The notes under the pieces are model-generated. The model did no database searches. It was not told the DNA's origin and saw nothing but the letters and a program-made list of their open reading frames with translations. Below, piece after piece: positions 26,180-34,865 of a stretch of 64,000 nt of DNA (the first letter of the stretch is position 1; every line of letters begins with the position of its first letter). The DNA comes from DATAOG01 sp963753685 (GTDB lineage Bacteria; Pseudomonadota; Alphaproteobacteria; Geminicoccales; Geminicoccaceae), in assembly GCA_963753685.1 (NCBI GenBank), contig CAVWDE010000002.1:1-64000 (forward strand). Reading direction: 5' to 3'. A program made the position numbers and the translations under genes.

Positions 26180-26721
26180 TGCGCCTCCTCGGGCTCGATC
26201 CGGGGCTGCAGCGCACCGGCTGGGGCGTGATCGAGGTCCAGGGCAACGCGCTCCGCTTCCTCGCAGCCGGCGTGGTCGTGACCGATCCCGGCGACGATCT
26301 GGCCCTGCGCCTGGACGCGCTCTACCGCGGCCTGAAGGCGGTCGTGGCCGACCATGGGCCCGCGGTCGCGGCGGTCGAGGAGACGGTCGTCAACCGCAAC
26401 GCCCAGTCCTCGCTCAAGCTCGGCCAGGCGCGCGGCGTGGTGCTGCTGGCCGCCGCGCACGCCGGCCTGATCGTCACCGAATACGCGTCCAAGACGGTCA
26501 AGCGCACCGTGGTCGGCACCGGCGCCGCCGACAAGCGCCAGGTCGCGATGATGGTGCGCACGCTGCTGCCGACCAGCGGCGCGCGCGCGGGCGATGCCGC
26601 CGACGCGCTCGCCGTGGCGCTCTGTCACGCCCAGCACCAGGCGGGCCGCGACCGCCTCGCCGCCGCTCTGCGCACCGCCGACGCGCGCCTCGCGGGCGGG
26701 CTCGGCGAGCTCGACCGCGCC
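26179..26721 (+). CDS. ruvC: Holliday junction endonuclease RuvC (reads on into RuvA without a stop)
   Basis: RuvC resolves Holliday junctions bound by RuvAB. The four acidic catalytic residues are visible: Asp7 in RLLGLDPGLQRTGWG, Glu in AVEETVVNRN, and Asp residues in GDAADALAVALCHAQH. The reading frame has no stop between the RuvC domain and the Met of RuvA (26722), so as sequenced the two form one open frame. A TGA at 26723 overlapping the ruvA ATG exists in the +1 frame, which is the usual ATGA junction, so an extra base in the ruvC 3' end may have removed its stop. Confidence 0.9.
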
Positions 26722-27331
26722 ATGATCGCGCGCCTGCGCGGCCGCCTGGACAGCCTCGGCGAGGACCACGCGGTGGTCGACGTCGGCGGCGTCGGCTATC
26801 TGGTCGTCTGCTCGGCGCGCACGCTCGCGAGCCTGCCCGGCTCCGGCGAGGCGGTCGACCTGCACGTCGAGACCCAGCTGCGGGCCGAGAGCATCACCCT
26901 CTACGGCTTTCGCGACCCGGCCGAGCGCGCCTGGTTCCGCCTGCTGCAGACGGTCCAGGGCGTCGGCGCCCGGGTCGCCCTCGGGCGTGCTCTCGGTGCT
27001 GACGCCCGATCAGCTGGCGCACGCGGTCGCCGCCCAGGACAAGGCCGCGCTGACCCGGGCGAGCGGGGTCGGCCCCCGGCTTGCTTCGCGCATCGTCGCC
27101 GAGCTCAAAGACCGCCTGACCGATTTTCCCCTGCCCGGCGGCGCGGTCGCGTCCGCACCGATCGCCGGCGCCAGCGGCGCCGCCGCCGATGCGCTGTCCG
27201 CCCTGATCAACCTCGGCTACGGCCGCAGCGAAGCCCACGCCGCAGTTGCCAAAGCCGCCGCCAGCCTCGGCGACCAGGCTGCCGTCGACGCCCTGATCCG
27301 CACCGGCCTCAAGGAGCTGACCGGCGCTTAG
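26722..27331 (+). CDS. ruvA: Holliday junction branch migration protein RuvA (+1 frameshift)
   Basis: Starts MIARLRGRLDSLGEDHAVVDVGGVGYLVVCSA, the RuvA OB-fold, then LYGFRDPAERAWFRLLQTVQGVGARVAL with a helix-hairpin-helix. An extra G in GGG at 26983-26985 breaks the frame; the next frame restores GVLSVLTPDQLAHAVAAQD, the second HhH (ASGVGPRLASRIVAELKDRL) and domain III (ALSALINLGYGRSEAHAAVAKA). Restored length is about 202 residues. The TAG stop overlaps the stop of the convergent ATPase gene. Confidence 0.9.
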
Positions 27332-28548
27332 CCCGGAATCCGGCGTTGGTTCTGGCGCTGAATGAACTGTCCAAGGAGCGGCACGGCGAACGCGTATTTA
27401 CCATGTCGGTTCTTGTAGACCAGTCCCAGCTTGCCGAGCGAACCGAGCATCTGATTGACATGGCTACTGCTGAACGGCTTCGCTTTACTGTGCCCGGCGG
27501 CGTTGACGATCTCTTGTACTGTGAACTCGGTGTCGCAATGGGGCAACGAGGCGATCAGGTTCAAGAGGTCGCGCTGCCGATCCGTCGCTCGATGCCATCG
27601 CCCGGAGAAGAAATCCGTATCCAGTTTTGCGACGATCTCTTCGAGAGGGACGCGCGCGGGCGTGCCGGTGGTCGCTTTCTGGAGCCAGGTATCGTAAGCT
27701 TCTCGACACATGAATTGGATAAAGTATGGATAACCGCCGGAGAAGCGGCAGATGAGGCTGACGGCGCGATTGTCAAACTTGACTGGGCAGCTGGCGTCGT
27801 CGAGCGGCTTCAGAATCGCGTCACGGCTGTCGTCTTCGCTAAGTTGATTGAGGAAGACAACGTGGAACATTCTTTCGGAATAAGTACGCGCCTCGACCAA
27901 CCGCGGGAACAAGGTTGGCAATCCGGTCAACGCAAGAATGAATGGGATGCCCTTCTTCTGAATCGACTGAAAAACGTCGAGCAGCACCGACAGCGGATAC
28001 TCGTCTTTCTCGGAGTGGTCGGACAGGTTTTGGGCCTCGTCGTAGGCAAAGATGATGCCGCGTTTACCCTGCGCGCCCAGATGCTGCCAAACCGTCATGA
28101 GCACCGCCTTCAGTTTGTCTGACGACAGCCCTGGCTCGGCATCGTAGATGGCGGCCAGCTCAGTGTGCCCGAGCCTGGTCGTGGTCTGGGCATCTTCGCC
28201 GAGGAAACCCATCTGGAGCTGCTGTTCGGAGCCGATCACGATGGTGGAGGTAAGGGGAGCCAGATCCGCCAGGATCCGAATGGCGAGCGAGCGCTCGCTG
28301 ACGCTCGTCGACTCGGACAGATCCGTACCGACCCACAACCAGCCCTGCTGAATCGCGATCGGTTTCCAGGCGTCGAGGAGGACAGTCTTGCCGACCCCGC
28401 GAAGGCCGGTAAGGATGAGGTTCTCGAACACCACATGCTGCTCGAGCAACCGTCGAAATTCCCGTTCCTCACGTTTCCGGCCAGCGAGGTATGGTGGCAT
28501 ATGGCCCGCTCCGGGCCGGAACGGATTGCGGAACAGCGGCTGATTCAC
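27328..28548 (-). CDS. AAA/STAND-like ATP-binding protein inserted between ruvA and ruvB
   Basis: A 406-residue P-loop ATPase. Walker A is GLRGVGKT near residue 49 and the Walker B-like motif is GIIFAYDEAQN near residue 168, with ALTGLPTLF as a sensor-like strand. A C-terminal winged-helix part (RQRDLLNLIASLPHCDTEFTVQEIVNAAG) resembles Orc1/Cdc6-type or AAA_16 proteins. Base composition is clearly lower in GC than its neighbours and codon choice is more relaxed, suggesting transfer. It is reversed relative to the ruv genes, and its TAA overlaps the ruvA stop. Role unknown; such orphan ATPases occur in accessory regions. Confidence 0.8.
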   Translation of the reverse strand: MNQPLFRNPFRPGAGHMPPYLAGRKREEREFRRLLEQHVVFENLILTGLRGVGKTVLLDAWKPIAIQQGWLWVGTDLSESTSVSERSLAIRILADLAPLTSTIVIGSEQQLQMGFLGEDAQTTTRLGHTELAAIYDAEPGLSSDKLKAVLMTVWQHLGAQGKRGIIFAYDEAQNLSDHSEKDEYPLSVLLDVFQSIQKKGIPFILALTGLPTLFPRLVEARTYSERMFHVVFLNQLSEDDSRDAILKPLDDASCPVKFDNRAVSLICRFSGGYPYFIQFMCREAYDTWLQKATTGTPARVPLEEIVAKLDTDFFSGRWHRATDRQRDLLNLIASLPHCDTEFTVQEIVNAAGHSKAKPFSSSHVNQMLGSLGKLGLVYKNRHGKYAFAVPLLGQFIQRQNQRRIPG

Positions 28549-28567
28549 AGCAACTCACATCCTGGAG

Positions 28568-28595
28568 CTAAAGTTAGTCGTTTGGCTAAATTTAG
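28568..28595. promoter_or_regulatory. Twin palindromic sites upstream of the ATPase gene
   Basis: Two copies of a 10-bp near-palindrome, CTAAAGTTAG at 28568 and the perfect palindrome CTAAATTTAG at 28586, 18 bp apart start to start. They lie in the divergent gap between the ATPase start (28548) and ruvB (28652). Paired, near-helical spacing suggests a dimeric repressor operator, possibly for autoregulation of the ATPase gene. Confidence 0.4.
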
Positions 28596-28651
28596 TTGAC
28601 AGGCTCCGGAGGTGTCAATACGGAAGGGAGCAGCCTCATCCACGAGGGGAA

Positions 28652-29698
28652 ATGACCGAGCGGTTGGTGAGTCCTCAGGCGGGGGCCGGGGAAGCGGAGC
28701 CGTCGCTGCGGCCGCAGCGGCTGGCCGAGTTCATCGGCCAGGCGCCGCTGCGCGCCAATCTCGGGGTGTTCATCGCGGCCGCGCGGCAGCGCCGCGAGGC
28801 GCTCGATCATGTATTGCTCGCCGGGCCTCCCGGTCTGGGCAAAACCACGCTTGCGCAGATCATCGCGGCCGAGCTCGGGGTCGGCTTCCGGATGACCTCG
28901 GGGCCAGTGATCCTGCGCGCGGGCGATCTCGCCGCCCAGCTCACCAACCTGCAGCCGCGCGACGTGCTCTTCATCGACGAGATCCACCGCCTCAGCCCGG
29001 CGGTCGAGGAGATCCTCTACCCGGCCCTGGAAGAATTCCAGCTCGACCTGATGATCGGCGAGGGCCCGGCCGCGCGCTCGATCCGGATCGATCTTGCGCC
29101 GTTCACCCTGATCGGCGCGACCACGCGCACGGGCCTCCTGACCACGCCGTTACGCGATCGCTTCGGCATCCTCTCGCGCCTCAATTTCTACGACCACGGC
29201 GAGCTCGAGCAGATCGTGATCCGTGGTGCTGCGATCTTCGGCTTCGGCCTGACCGCGAGCGGCGCCGCCGAGATCGCGCGCCGGGCGCGCGGCACGCCAA
29301 GGGTCGCGATGCGCCTTTTGCGCCGGGTGCGCGACTTCGCCCTGGTCGCCGAGCAGGGCGAGGTCGACGCGAAGCTCGCCGACCGCGCGCTCACCCGCCT
29401 CGAGGTCGATCAGCTCGGCCTGGATGCCCTGGATCGCCGCTATCTCGGCTGCATCGCCCGGAACTACGGCGGCGGCCCGGTCGGGGCCGACACGCTGGCG
29501 GCGGCCCTGTCCGAGCAGCGCGACACCCTGGAAGAGGTGGTCGAGCCGTTTCTGTTGCAGCAGGGCCTCCTGCAGCGCACCCCGCGCGGCCGCCTGCTGA
29601 CCCGCCTTGCCTGGCAGCATCTCAAGCTCGAGCCGCCGCCCGCCCAGGAGCCGCAGCCCGGCCTGTTCGATGGCCCCGATGCCCCCGCCGACGCCTGA
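28652..29698 (+). CDS. ruvB: Holliday junction branch migration helicase RuvB
   Basis: A 348-residue AAA+ motor. The segment RPQRLAEFIGQAPLRANLGVFI is the RuvB start, Walker A GPPGLGKTTLAQII, Walker B DVLFIDEIHRL, sensor TLIGATTRTGLLTTPLRDRFG, and the C-terminal winged helix with QQGLLQRTPRGR (Arg-rich DNA contact). GAGGGGAA precedes ATG 28652. Normally directly after ruvA; here separated from it by the 1.3-kb ATPase gene, so it probably has its own promoter. Confidence 0.97.
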   Translation: MTERLVSPQAGAGEAEPSLRPQRLAEFIGQAPLRANLGVFIAAARQRREALDHVLLAGPPGLGKTTLAQIIAAELGVGFRMTSGPVILRAGDLAAQLTNLQPRDVLFIDEIHRLSPAVEEILYPALEEFQLDLMIGEGPAARSIRIDLAPFTLIGATTRTGLLTTPLRDRFGILSRLNFYDHGELEQIVIRGAAIFGFGLTASGAAEIARRARGTPRVAMRLLRRVRDFALVAEQGEVDAKLADRALTRLEVDQLGLDALDRRYLGCIARNYGGGPVGADTLAAALSEQRDTLEEVVEPFLLQQGLLQRTPRGRLLTRLAWQHLKLEPPPAQEPQPGLFDGPDAPADA

Positions 29699-30128
29699 GA
29701 CCGGCCGCATCGAGGCCGGCGTCCATCGCCTGCCGCTCCGGGTCTACTACGAGGACACGGATGCCGGCGGCCTCGTCTACCACGCCAACCACCTGAAGTT
29801 CGCCGAGCGGGCGCGGACCGAGATGCTGCGCTGCCTGGGGCTTGACCACATCAAGCTGCGCGCGCGAGGCCTCGCCTTCGCGGTCCGCCGCTGCCGGGTC
29901 GACTATCTGGCGCCCGCCCGCCTCGACGACGCCCTGCTGATCGAGACCCGGCTGGTCCGGCTGGGCGGCGCCTCGCTCGACCTCGAGCAGCGGGTGACCG
30001 GCGCCGCCCGCCTGCTGGTGCGCCTGGAGCTCCGCCTGGTCCTGCTCTCGACCGGGCTGCGGGTCGCCCGCCTGCCGCCTGAGTTGAACGGCGCGCTTGC
30101 AGCTCTCGTCACGGCTGCGGAGCCCTGA
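29670..30128 (+). CDS. ybgC: YbgC-type acyl-CoA thioesterase
   Basis: A 4-hydroxybenzoyl-CoA thioesterase-like hot-dog protein of about 152 residues. RVYYEDTDAGGLVYHANHLKFAERARTEML contains the conserved YEDTDxxGxVYH active site with its catalytic Asp. ATG 29670 overlaps the 3' end of ruvB by 29 bases; 29679 is an alternative. It commonly heads the tol-pal cluster, as here, and is linked to phospholipid metabolism. Confidence 0.92.
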   Translation: MAPMPPPTPETGRIEAGVHRLPLRVYYEDTDAGGLVYHANHLKFAERARTEMLRCLGLDHIKLRARGLAFAVRRCRVDYLAPARLDDALLIETRLVRLGGASLDLEQRVTGAARLLVRLELRLVLLSTGLRVARLPPELNGALAALVTAAEP

Positions 30129-30225
30129 TCAGCGGAAAGCCTGCGCTATGGCGCTTGACAGGGCGAATCGAAGCGGCTTTCTGCTGCCGCCAACCGTCCG
30201 TCTGGCCGCGCGCCGCCGACCATCG

Positions 30226-30254
30226 TTGGTCAGCGCCTGTTCATTACCTATCTG
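30226..30254 (+). promoter_or_regulatory. Candidate promoter of the tol-pal operon
   Basis: TTGGTC, 17 bases, TATCTG, about 55 bases upstream of tolQ in a locally AT-richer part of the ybgC-tolQ gap. Spacing is ideal for a housekeeping promoter; match at -10 is moderate. Confidence 0.35.
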
Positions 30255-30308
30255 ATAGCCCAACCCCGGGGCCGCCCGCGGCCGTCGCTCTGACATAGGA
30301 TTACACGG

Positions 30309-31058
30309 ATGCAAGACAGCGCCGTCACCGCCCTGCGCCTCGCTGGCGACCAGGCGGTCGGCTTTGGACTGTGGTCGCTGGTCAGCCAGGCCGATCCGGT
30401 GGTCAAGGTGGTCCTGGCCATCCTGGTGCTGGCCTCGATCTGGTCCTGGACGGTGATCTTCGACAAGACCTTCCGGCTCGGCCGCCTGCGCCGCAAAGCG
30501 CGCGCGTTCGAGCGCGCGTTCTGGTCCGGCGCCGCGCTCGATGATCTCTACCGGCGGCTCGGTCGCGAGGCCGACCACCCGATGGCAATGCTGTTCGCGG
30601 CCGCCATGGAGGAATGGCGCGACTCGCCGCGCCCGCCGGCCGGCAGCGGCTCGCGCGCCCTGCTCGAGCGGATCGGCAAGGTCATGACCCTCACCCTCGA
30701 CCGCGAGCTCGAGGCGCTCGAGCGCTACCTGAGCTCGCTCGCGACGATCGGCTCGACCGCCCCCTTCGTCGGCCTGTTCGGCACCGTCTGGGGCATCATG
30801 AACAGCTTCCAGTCGATCGCGCTGACCAAGAACACGACGCTGGCCGTGGTCGCGCCCGGGATCGCCGAGGCCCTGCTCGCGACCGCGCTCGGCCTGATCG
30901 CCGCGATCCCGGCGGTGGTCGCCTACAACAAGCTGTCGGGCGATCTCGACCGCTACGCCAACCGGGTCACGAGCTTCGCCGACGAGTTCACCGTGGTCCT
31001 GTCCCGCGAGCTGGAGAGCGGCCGCACGCCGGGACTGGACAGCAGCCGGGCGGCGTGA
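30309..31058 (+). CDS. tolQ: Tol-Pal system proton channel TolQ
   Basis: A 249-residue inner-membrane protein with three transmembrane segments (VVKVVLAILVLASIWSWTVIF near the start; two toward the C-terminus with TIGSTAPFVGLFGTVWGIM and LLATALGLIAAIPAVVAYN). These are the ExbB/TolQ signatures. TolQ and TolR form the proton-driven motor that powers TolA during outer-membrane constriction at division. First gene of tolQRAB-pal-cpoB. Confidence 0.96.
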   Translation: MQDSAVTALRLAGDQAVGFGLWSLVSQADPVVKVVLAILVLASIWSWTVIFDKTFRLGRLRRKARAFERAFWSGAALDDLYRRLGREADHPMAMLFAAAMEEWRDSPRPPAGSGSRALLERIGKVMTLTLDRELEALERYLSSLATIGSTAPFVGLFGTVWGIMNSFQSIALTKNTTLAVVAPGIAEALLATALGLIAAIPAVVAYNKLSGDLDRYANRVTSFADEFTVVLSRELESGRTPGLDSSRAA

Positions 31059-31132
31059 CGCCCCGGCGGGCCCAGCCCCATGCTGAAGCAGCATAGCCCC
31101 CATGCAGGCCCCCCCATGCAGGCCTTAGTCTG

Positions 31133-31579
31133 ATGCCCATGAACAATCCCGACGAGGCCCCGCTGCGGCCCTCGCGCCGGCATCGCCGGCAGCCGATGTC
31201 GGCGATCAACGTCACGCCCTTCGTCGACGTCATGCTGGTGCTGCTGATCGTGTTCATGGTCACCGCCCCCCTTTTGACGGTCGGCGTCACGGTCGACCTG
31301 CCCAAGACCACCGCCGCGCCGCTGCCCGGCCAGGACGAGCCCCTGAGCGTGACCGTCGACCACGACGGCAAGGTCTATCTCCAGGACAGCCAGCTGTCGG
31401 TCGAGGAATTGGGCCCGCGGCTGCGCGCGATCAGCGAACGCAAGCCGGACGCGCGGGTGTTCGTGCGCGGCGACAAGGTGATCGACTACGGCCGGGTGAT
31501 GGAGGTGGTCGGCGCGATCCACGCCGCCGGCTTCAGCAAGGTCGCGCTGGTCACCGAGTTCGATGAGAAGAAGCCTTGA
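31133..31579 (+). CDS. tolR: Tol-Pal system motor protein TolR
   Basis: A 148-residue ExbD/TolR protein. One transmembrane helix near residues 25-47 (MSAINVTPFVDVMLVLLIVFMVTAPLL) carries the proton-conducting Asp in PFVDVMLVLL. The periplasmic part has VFVRGDKVIDYGRVMEVVGAIHAAG. Just upstream, at 31100-31124, CCATGCAGGCC is repeated with a 14-bp period; no function is evident. Confidence 0.95.
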   Translation: MPMNNPDEAPLRPSRRHRRQPMSAINVTPFVDVMLVLLIVFMVTAPLLTVGVTVDLPKTTAAPLPGQDEPLSVTVDHDGKVYLQDSQLSVEELGPRLRAISERKPDARVFVRGDKVIDYGRVMEVVGAIHAAGFSKVALVTEFDEKKP

Positions 31580-31623
31580 GGCCACGCCGGAGGCCGCGCG
31601 CGTGAGCGGCCGGATCTGAAACC

Positions 31624-32823
31624 ATGGCTCGGGCGTGGCTGTTCTCCTCCCTGCTGCACGTGGTGCTCGCCGCGCTCCTGTACTTCGGCCTGCCGAGCCT
31701 GAACCGGCCGCCGCCGGCGATGGAGCAGGCGATCACCGTCGAATTGGTCAACGAAGCGCCGGAGACCGAGGCGAAGCCGCCGGCGCCGGCGCCGGCAGCG
31801 ACCGCGCCCGCTCCCAAGCAGGAGGCGGCGAGCCCGAACCCGACCCCGACCCCGCCGCCCCCCGAGCCGAAGGTCGAGCCCAAGCCGGCGCCGCCGCCCC
31901 AGCAGGCCGAGACCCCCGAACCGAAGCCGGAGCCGGCGCCGCCGCCCGCACCCGCGGTGCCGCCGCCGCCCGAGCCGCAGCCGCCGCCCGAGCCCGAGGT
32001 GGCCGCGACCGAGCCGCCGCCCGCACCGCCGCCGCCCGCACCCGGGCCGGCGCCGGCCCAGAAGCCGGTGGTCGCGGAGCCACAGCCGGCGCCGCCGCCG
32101 CCCGAGCCCGAACCGGCCCCCACGCCCGACCTTGCCAAACTCGAGCCCAAGCCGGTGCCGCCGCCCTCGCCGCCGGAATTGCAGCCCGTGCCCAAGCCGC
32201 AGCCGCCCGCCAAGCCGGAGGTCGCCGCGGTCCAGCCCGAGCCGCAACCGGTGCCCAAGCCCGAACCGCCGGCCGCACCCCAGCCGCCGGCGCCGACGCC
32301 GCGGCTCAAACCGGCGCCGCCCAAGGTCGCCGCGGCGACCCCGCCGCCGGCCCCGAAACCGGCGCCGGCGCCGCCCCACGACGACGCCTTCGCAGCCCTC
32401 CTCAAGAGCGTCGAGCAGCTCGACCGGCGCGCCCAGAGCGACACCACCCAGGCCGGCCAGGGCCGCGCCGCGACCGGCCAGGGTCAGGCCCGCAGCGCCC
32501 TCGGCGAGGCCCGCCTCAGCCTCAGCGAGATCGACGCCCTGCGCCGCCAGATCGGCAGCTGCTGGACCCTGCCGGTCGGCGTCGAGGGCATCGACGACAT
32601 GGTGGTCCAGCTGCGCATCCAGGTGCGCCCGGATCGCACCGTGCAAAACGTCACGATCGAGGATCAGAGCCGGCTCGGCAGCGATCCGACCTTCCGCGCG
32701 GTGGCCGAAAGCGCGCGGCGGGCGGTTGACAAGTGCAGCCCGCTCATTCTACCGCCGGGAAAGTACGCCATCTGGCGGGACATCAACTTGAACTTCCGCC
32801 CCCAGGACGCAATTAACGGTTGA
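31624..32823 (+). CDS. tolA: Tol-Pal system protein TolA, proline-rich
   Basis: A 399-residue inner-membrane-anchored periplasmic protein. One N-terminal membrane helix (ARAWLFSSLLHVVLAALLYFGL) is followed by about 220 residues extremely rich in Pro, Ala, Glu and Lys, replacing the helical domain II of E. coli TolA. The TonB-like C-terminal domain has IGSCWTLPVGVEGIDDMVVQLRIQVRPD and a Cys pair (SCW, DKCSPL). It spans the periplasm to reach Pal and TolB. The TGA overlaps the tolB ATG. Confidence 0.9.
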   Translation: MARAWLFSSLLHVVLAALLYFGLPSLNRPPPAMEQAITVELVNEAPETEAKPPAPAPAATAPAPKQEAASPNPTPTPPPPEPKVEPKPAPPPQQAETPEPKPEPAPPPAPAVPPPPEPQPPPEPEVAATEPPPAPPPPAPGPAPAQKPVVAEPQPAPPPPEPEPAPTPDLAKLEPKPVPPPSPPELQPVPKPQPPAKPEVAAVQPEPQPVPKPEPPAAPQPPAPTPRLKPAPPKVAAATPPPAPKPAPAPPHDDAFAALLKSVEQLDRRAQSDTTQAGQGRAATGQGQARSALGEARLSLSEIDALRRQIGSCWTLPVGVEGIDDMVVQLRIQVRPDRTVQNVTIEDQSRLGSDPTFRAVAESARRAVDKCSPLILPPGKYAIWRDINLNFRPQDAING

Positions 32824-34157
32824 TGCGCCTCATGCCCCGGAACTCGCTTGCTCGCCTGGCAGCCCTGGTCCTGTCGAGCCTGGTCCTGCTGCCGGCATCA
32901 CCGGCACGCGCCGTGCTCGAGCTCGACATCACCTCGGGCATCGTCGAGCCGCTGCCGATTGCCATCAGCGAGTTCTACGGCATCACCCCGGCGGCCCAGC
33001 AGCGCGGCCGCGACATCGCCGACGTGGTCAGCGCCGATCTCGAGCGCTCGGGGCTGTTCCGGCCGATCGACCGGCGCGCGTTCATCCAGTCGCCCGAGCA
33101 GCTGCGCGGCCTGCCGACGTTCGCCGACTGGCGCCAGATCAACGCCCAGGCCCTGGTCAGCGGCACGGTCGACGGCGGTGAGCCCAACGGCAACCTCGCC
33201 GTCGAGTTCCGGCTCTGGGACGTGTTCGCGGGCGTCCAGATGCGCGGCCTGCGCTTTGCGACCACGACCGAGAACTGGCGGCGCGTGGCGCACCAGATCG
33301 CCGATGCGGTGTACGAGCGGATCACCGGCGAGGGCGGCTATTTCGACACCAAGATCGTCTACATCAGCGAGAGCGGCCCGGCGACCGACCGCGTCAAGCG
33401 GGTGGCGATCATGGACCAGGACGGCGCCAACCATCGCTTCCTCACCAGCGGCGCCGATCTGGTCCTGACCCCGCGCTTCACTCCGGATGCCAAGCAGATC
33501 GCCTTCATGAGCTTTCATGACCGCGTGCCGCAGGTCGTCGAGCTCAATCTGGCGGGCGGCCGGCAGCAGAAGCTCGGCGCCTTCGCCGGCATGACCTTCG
33601 CCCCGCGCTTCAGCCCGGACGGCCGCCTGGTGGTCATGTCGCTCGCCGAGAACGGCAATTCCGACATCTACAGCCTCAATCTCGAGACCCGCGAGCAGCG
33701 GCGGTTGACCAGCAGCCCCGCGATCGACACCTCGCCGTCGTTCGCCCCCGACGGCCGGCGGCTGGTGTTCAACTCGGATCGCGCCGGCACGCCGCAGCTG
33801 TACACGATGAACCTCGACGGCAGCGGCGTGCAGCGGATCAGCTTCGGCGAGGGCCGCTACGGCAGCCCGGTCTGGTCGCCGCGCGGCGACCTGATCGCCT
33901 TCACCAAGATTCAGGGCGGGCTGTTCCATATCGGCGTGATGCGCCCCGACGGCAGCGATGAGCGTCTGCTGACCCAGAGCACATTGGACGAGGGCCCGGC
34001 CTGGTCGCCCAACGGCCGGGTGATCCTGTTCAGCCGCGAGGACTACAAGTCCAACCACTCGCGCCTGTTCAGCATCGACGTCACCGGCTACAACGAGCGC
34101 GAGGTGCCGACCCCGCTGGATGCCTCCGATCCCGACTGGTCGAACCTGGTGCCGTGA
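32823..34157 (+). CDS. tolB: Tol-Pal system beta-propeller protein TolB
   Basis: A 444-residue periplasmic protein. The signal peptide ends near SPARAVLELDI. The N-terminal domain has ISEFYG and VVSADLERSGLFRPIDRRAFI; the C-terminal six-bladed propeller is built from repeats such as APRFSPDGRLVVMS, SPSFAPDGRRLVFNSDRAGTPQLYTMNLDGSG and GPAWSPNGRVILFSRE. TolB binds Pal and TolA. ATG 32823 overlaps the tolA stop by one base. Confidence 0.97.
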   Translation: MRLMPRNSLARLAALVLSSLVLLPASPARAVLELDITSGIVEPLPIAISEFYGITPAAQQRGRDIADVVSADLERSGLFRPIDRRAFIQSPEQLRGLPTFADWRQINAQALVSGTVDGGEPNGNLAVEFRLWDVFAGVQMRGLRFATTTENWRRVAHQIADAVYERITGEGGYFDTKIVYISESGPATDRVKRVAIMDQDGANHRFLTSGADLVLTPRFTPDAKQIAFMSFHDRVPQVVELNLAGGRQQKLGAFAGMTFAPRFSPDGRLVVMSLAENGNSDIYSLNLETREQRRLTSSPAIDTSPSFAPDGRRLVFNSDRAGTPQLYTMNLDGSGVQRISFGEGRYGSPVWSPRGDLIAFTKIQGGLFHIGVMRPDGSDERLLTQSTLDEGPAWSPNGRVILFSREDYKSNHSRLFSIDVTGYNEREVPTPLDASDPDWSNLVP

Positions 34158-34319
34158 CCCGGGACCCGATCGACGCAATTGATCGCGCGCCGGATCAAAC
34201 TTACGTATGATCATGATTGCGCGTGCCACCGACTTGGCGAGCCCCGAGCGTCGCGGGGTGGTCTCGGCGCCGTTCTCACCGCCCAATGCGGCAGGCCGCT
34301 TGGCGACATGGAGCCTTCG

Positions 34320-34865
34320 ATGATCGCAGCCGCACTTCGGATTTGCGCCGTATTGGGGATTTGCGCCGGGCTGACATTCCTGGCGGGCTGCACGTCGGCG
34401 CCCGACGAGGCGCCGCCCGGGGGCGCCAATGGCGCCGGCGGCGGCGCCGGCAAGCAGGGCACGGGCATCTCGAGCTCGGAGCTGCAGGGCCAGCCGCAGC
34501 CGGGTACCCAGCAGGACCTCGAGGTCAGCGTCGGCGATCGCGTGTTCTTCGACTACGACAGCTCGGTGCTGAGCCCGACCGCGACCCAGACGCTCGACAA
34601 GCAGGGCGCCTGGCTGAAGCGCTATCCGGACGTGGTCGTGACCATCGAGGGCCACACCGACGAGCGCGGCACCCGCGAATACAACCTGGCACTCGGCGAT
34701 CGCCGCGCCAATGCGGTCAAGAACTACCTGGTGGCACTGCAGGTGCCGGCCGATCACATCCTGACCATCTCCTACGGCGAGGAGCGGCCGGTCGACCCCG
34801 GCCATGACGACGCGGCATGGGCCAAGAACCGGCGCGCGGTCACGGTCGTCACCACGACCCAGTGA
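34320..34865 (+). CDS. pal: Peptidoglycan-associated lipoprotein Pal
   Basis: A 181-residue outer-membrane lipoprotein. The signal with lipobox LAGC (GLTFLAGCTSAP) places the acylated Cys near residue 24. A Gly-rich linker precedes the OmpA-like domain, with FFDYDSSVLSPTATQTLDKQ and the peptidoglycan-binding TIEGHTDERGTREYNLALGDRRANAVKNYLV. ATG 34320 has GGAG upstream. It anchors the outer membrane to the cell wall and is the target of TolB. Confidence 0.97.
   Translation: MIAAALRICAVLGICAGLTFLAGCTSAPDEAPPGGANGAGGGAGKQGTGISSSELQGQPQPGTQQDLEVSVGDRVFFDYDSSVLSPTATQTLDKQGAWLKRYPDVVVTIEGHTDERGTREYNLALGDRRANAVKNYLVALQVPADHILTISYGEERPVDPGHDDAAWAKNRRAVTVVTTTQ

Noticed and set aside
31100..31124. Duplicated CCATGCAGGCC before tolR
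   Set aside because: Only two copies with a 14-bp period and no obvious regulatory role; noted with tolR but not called a separate element.
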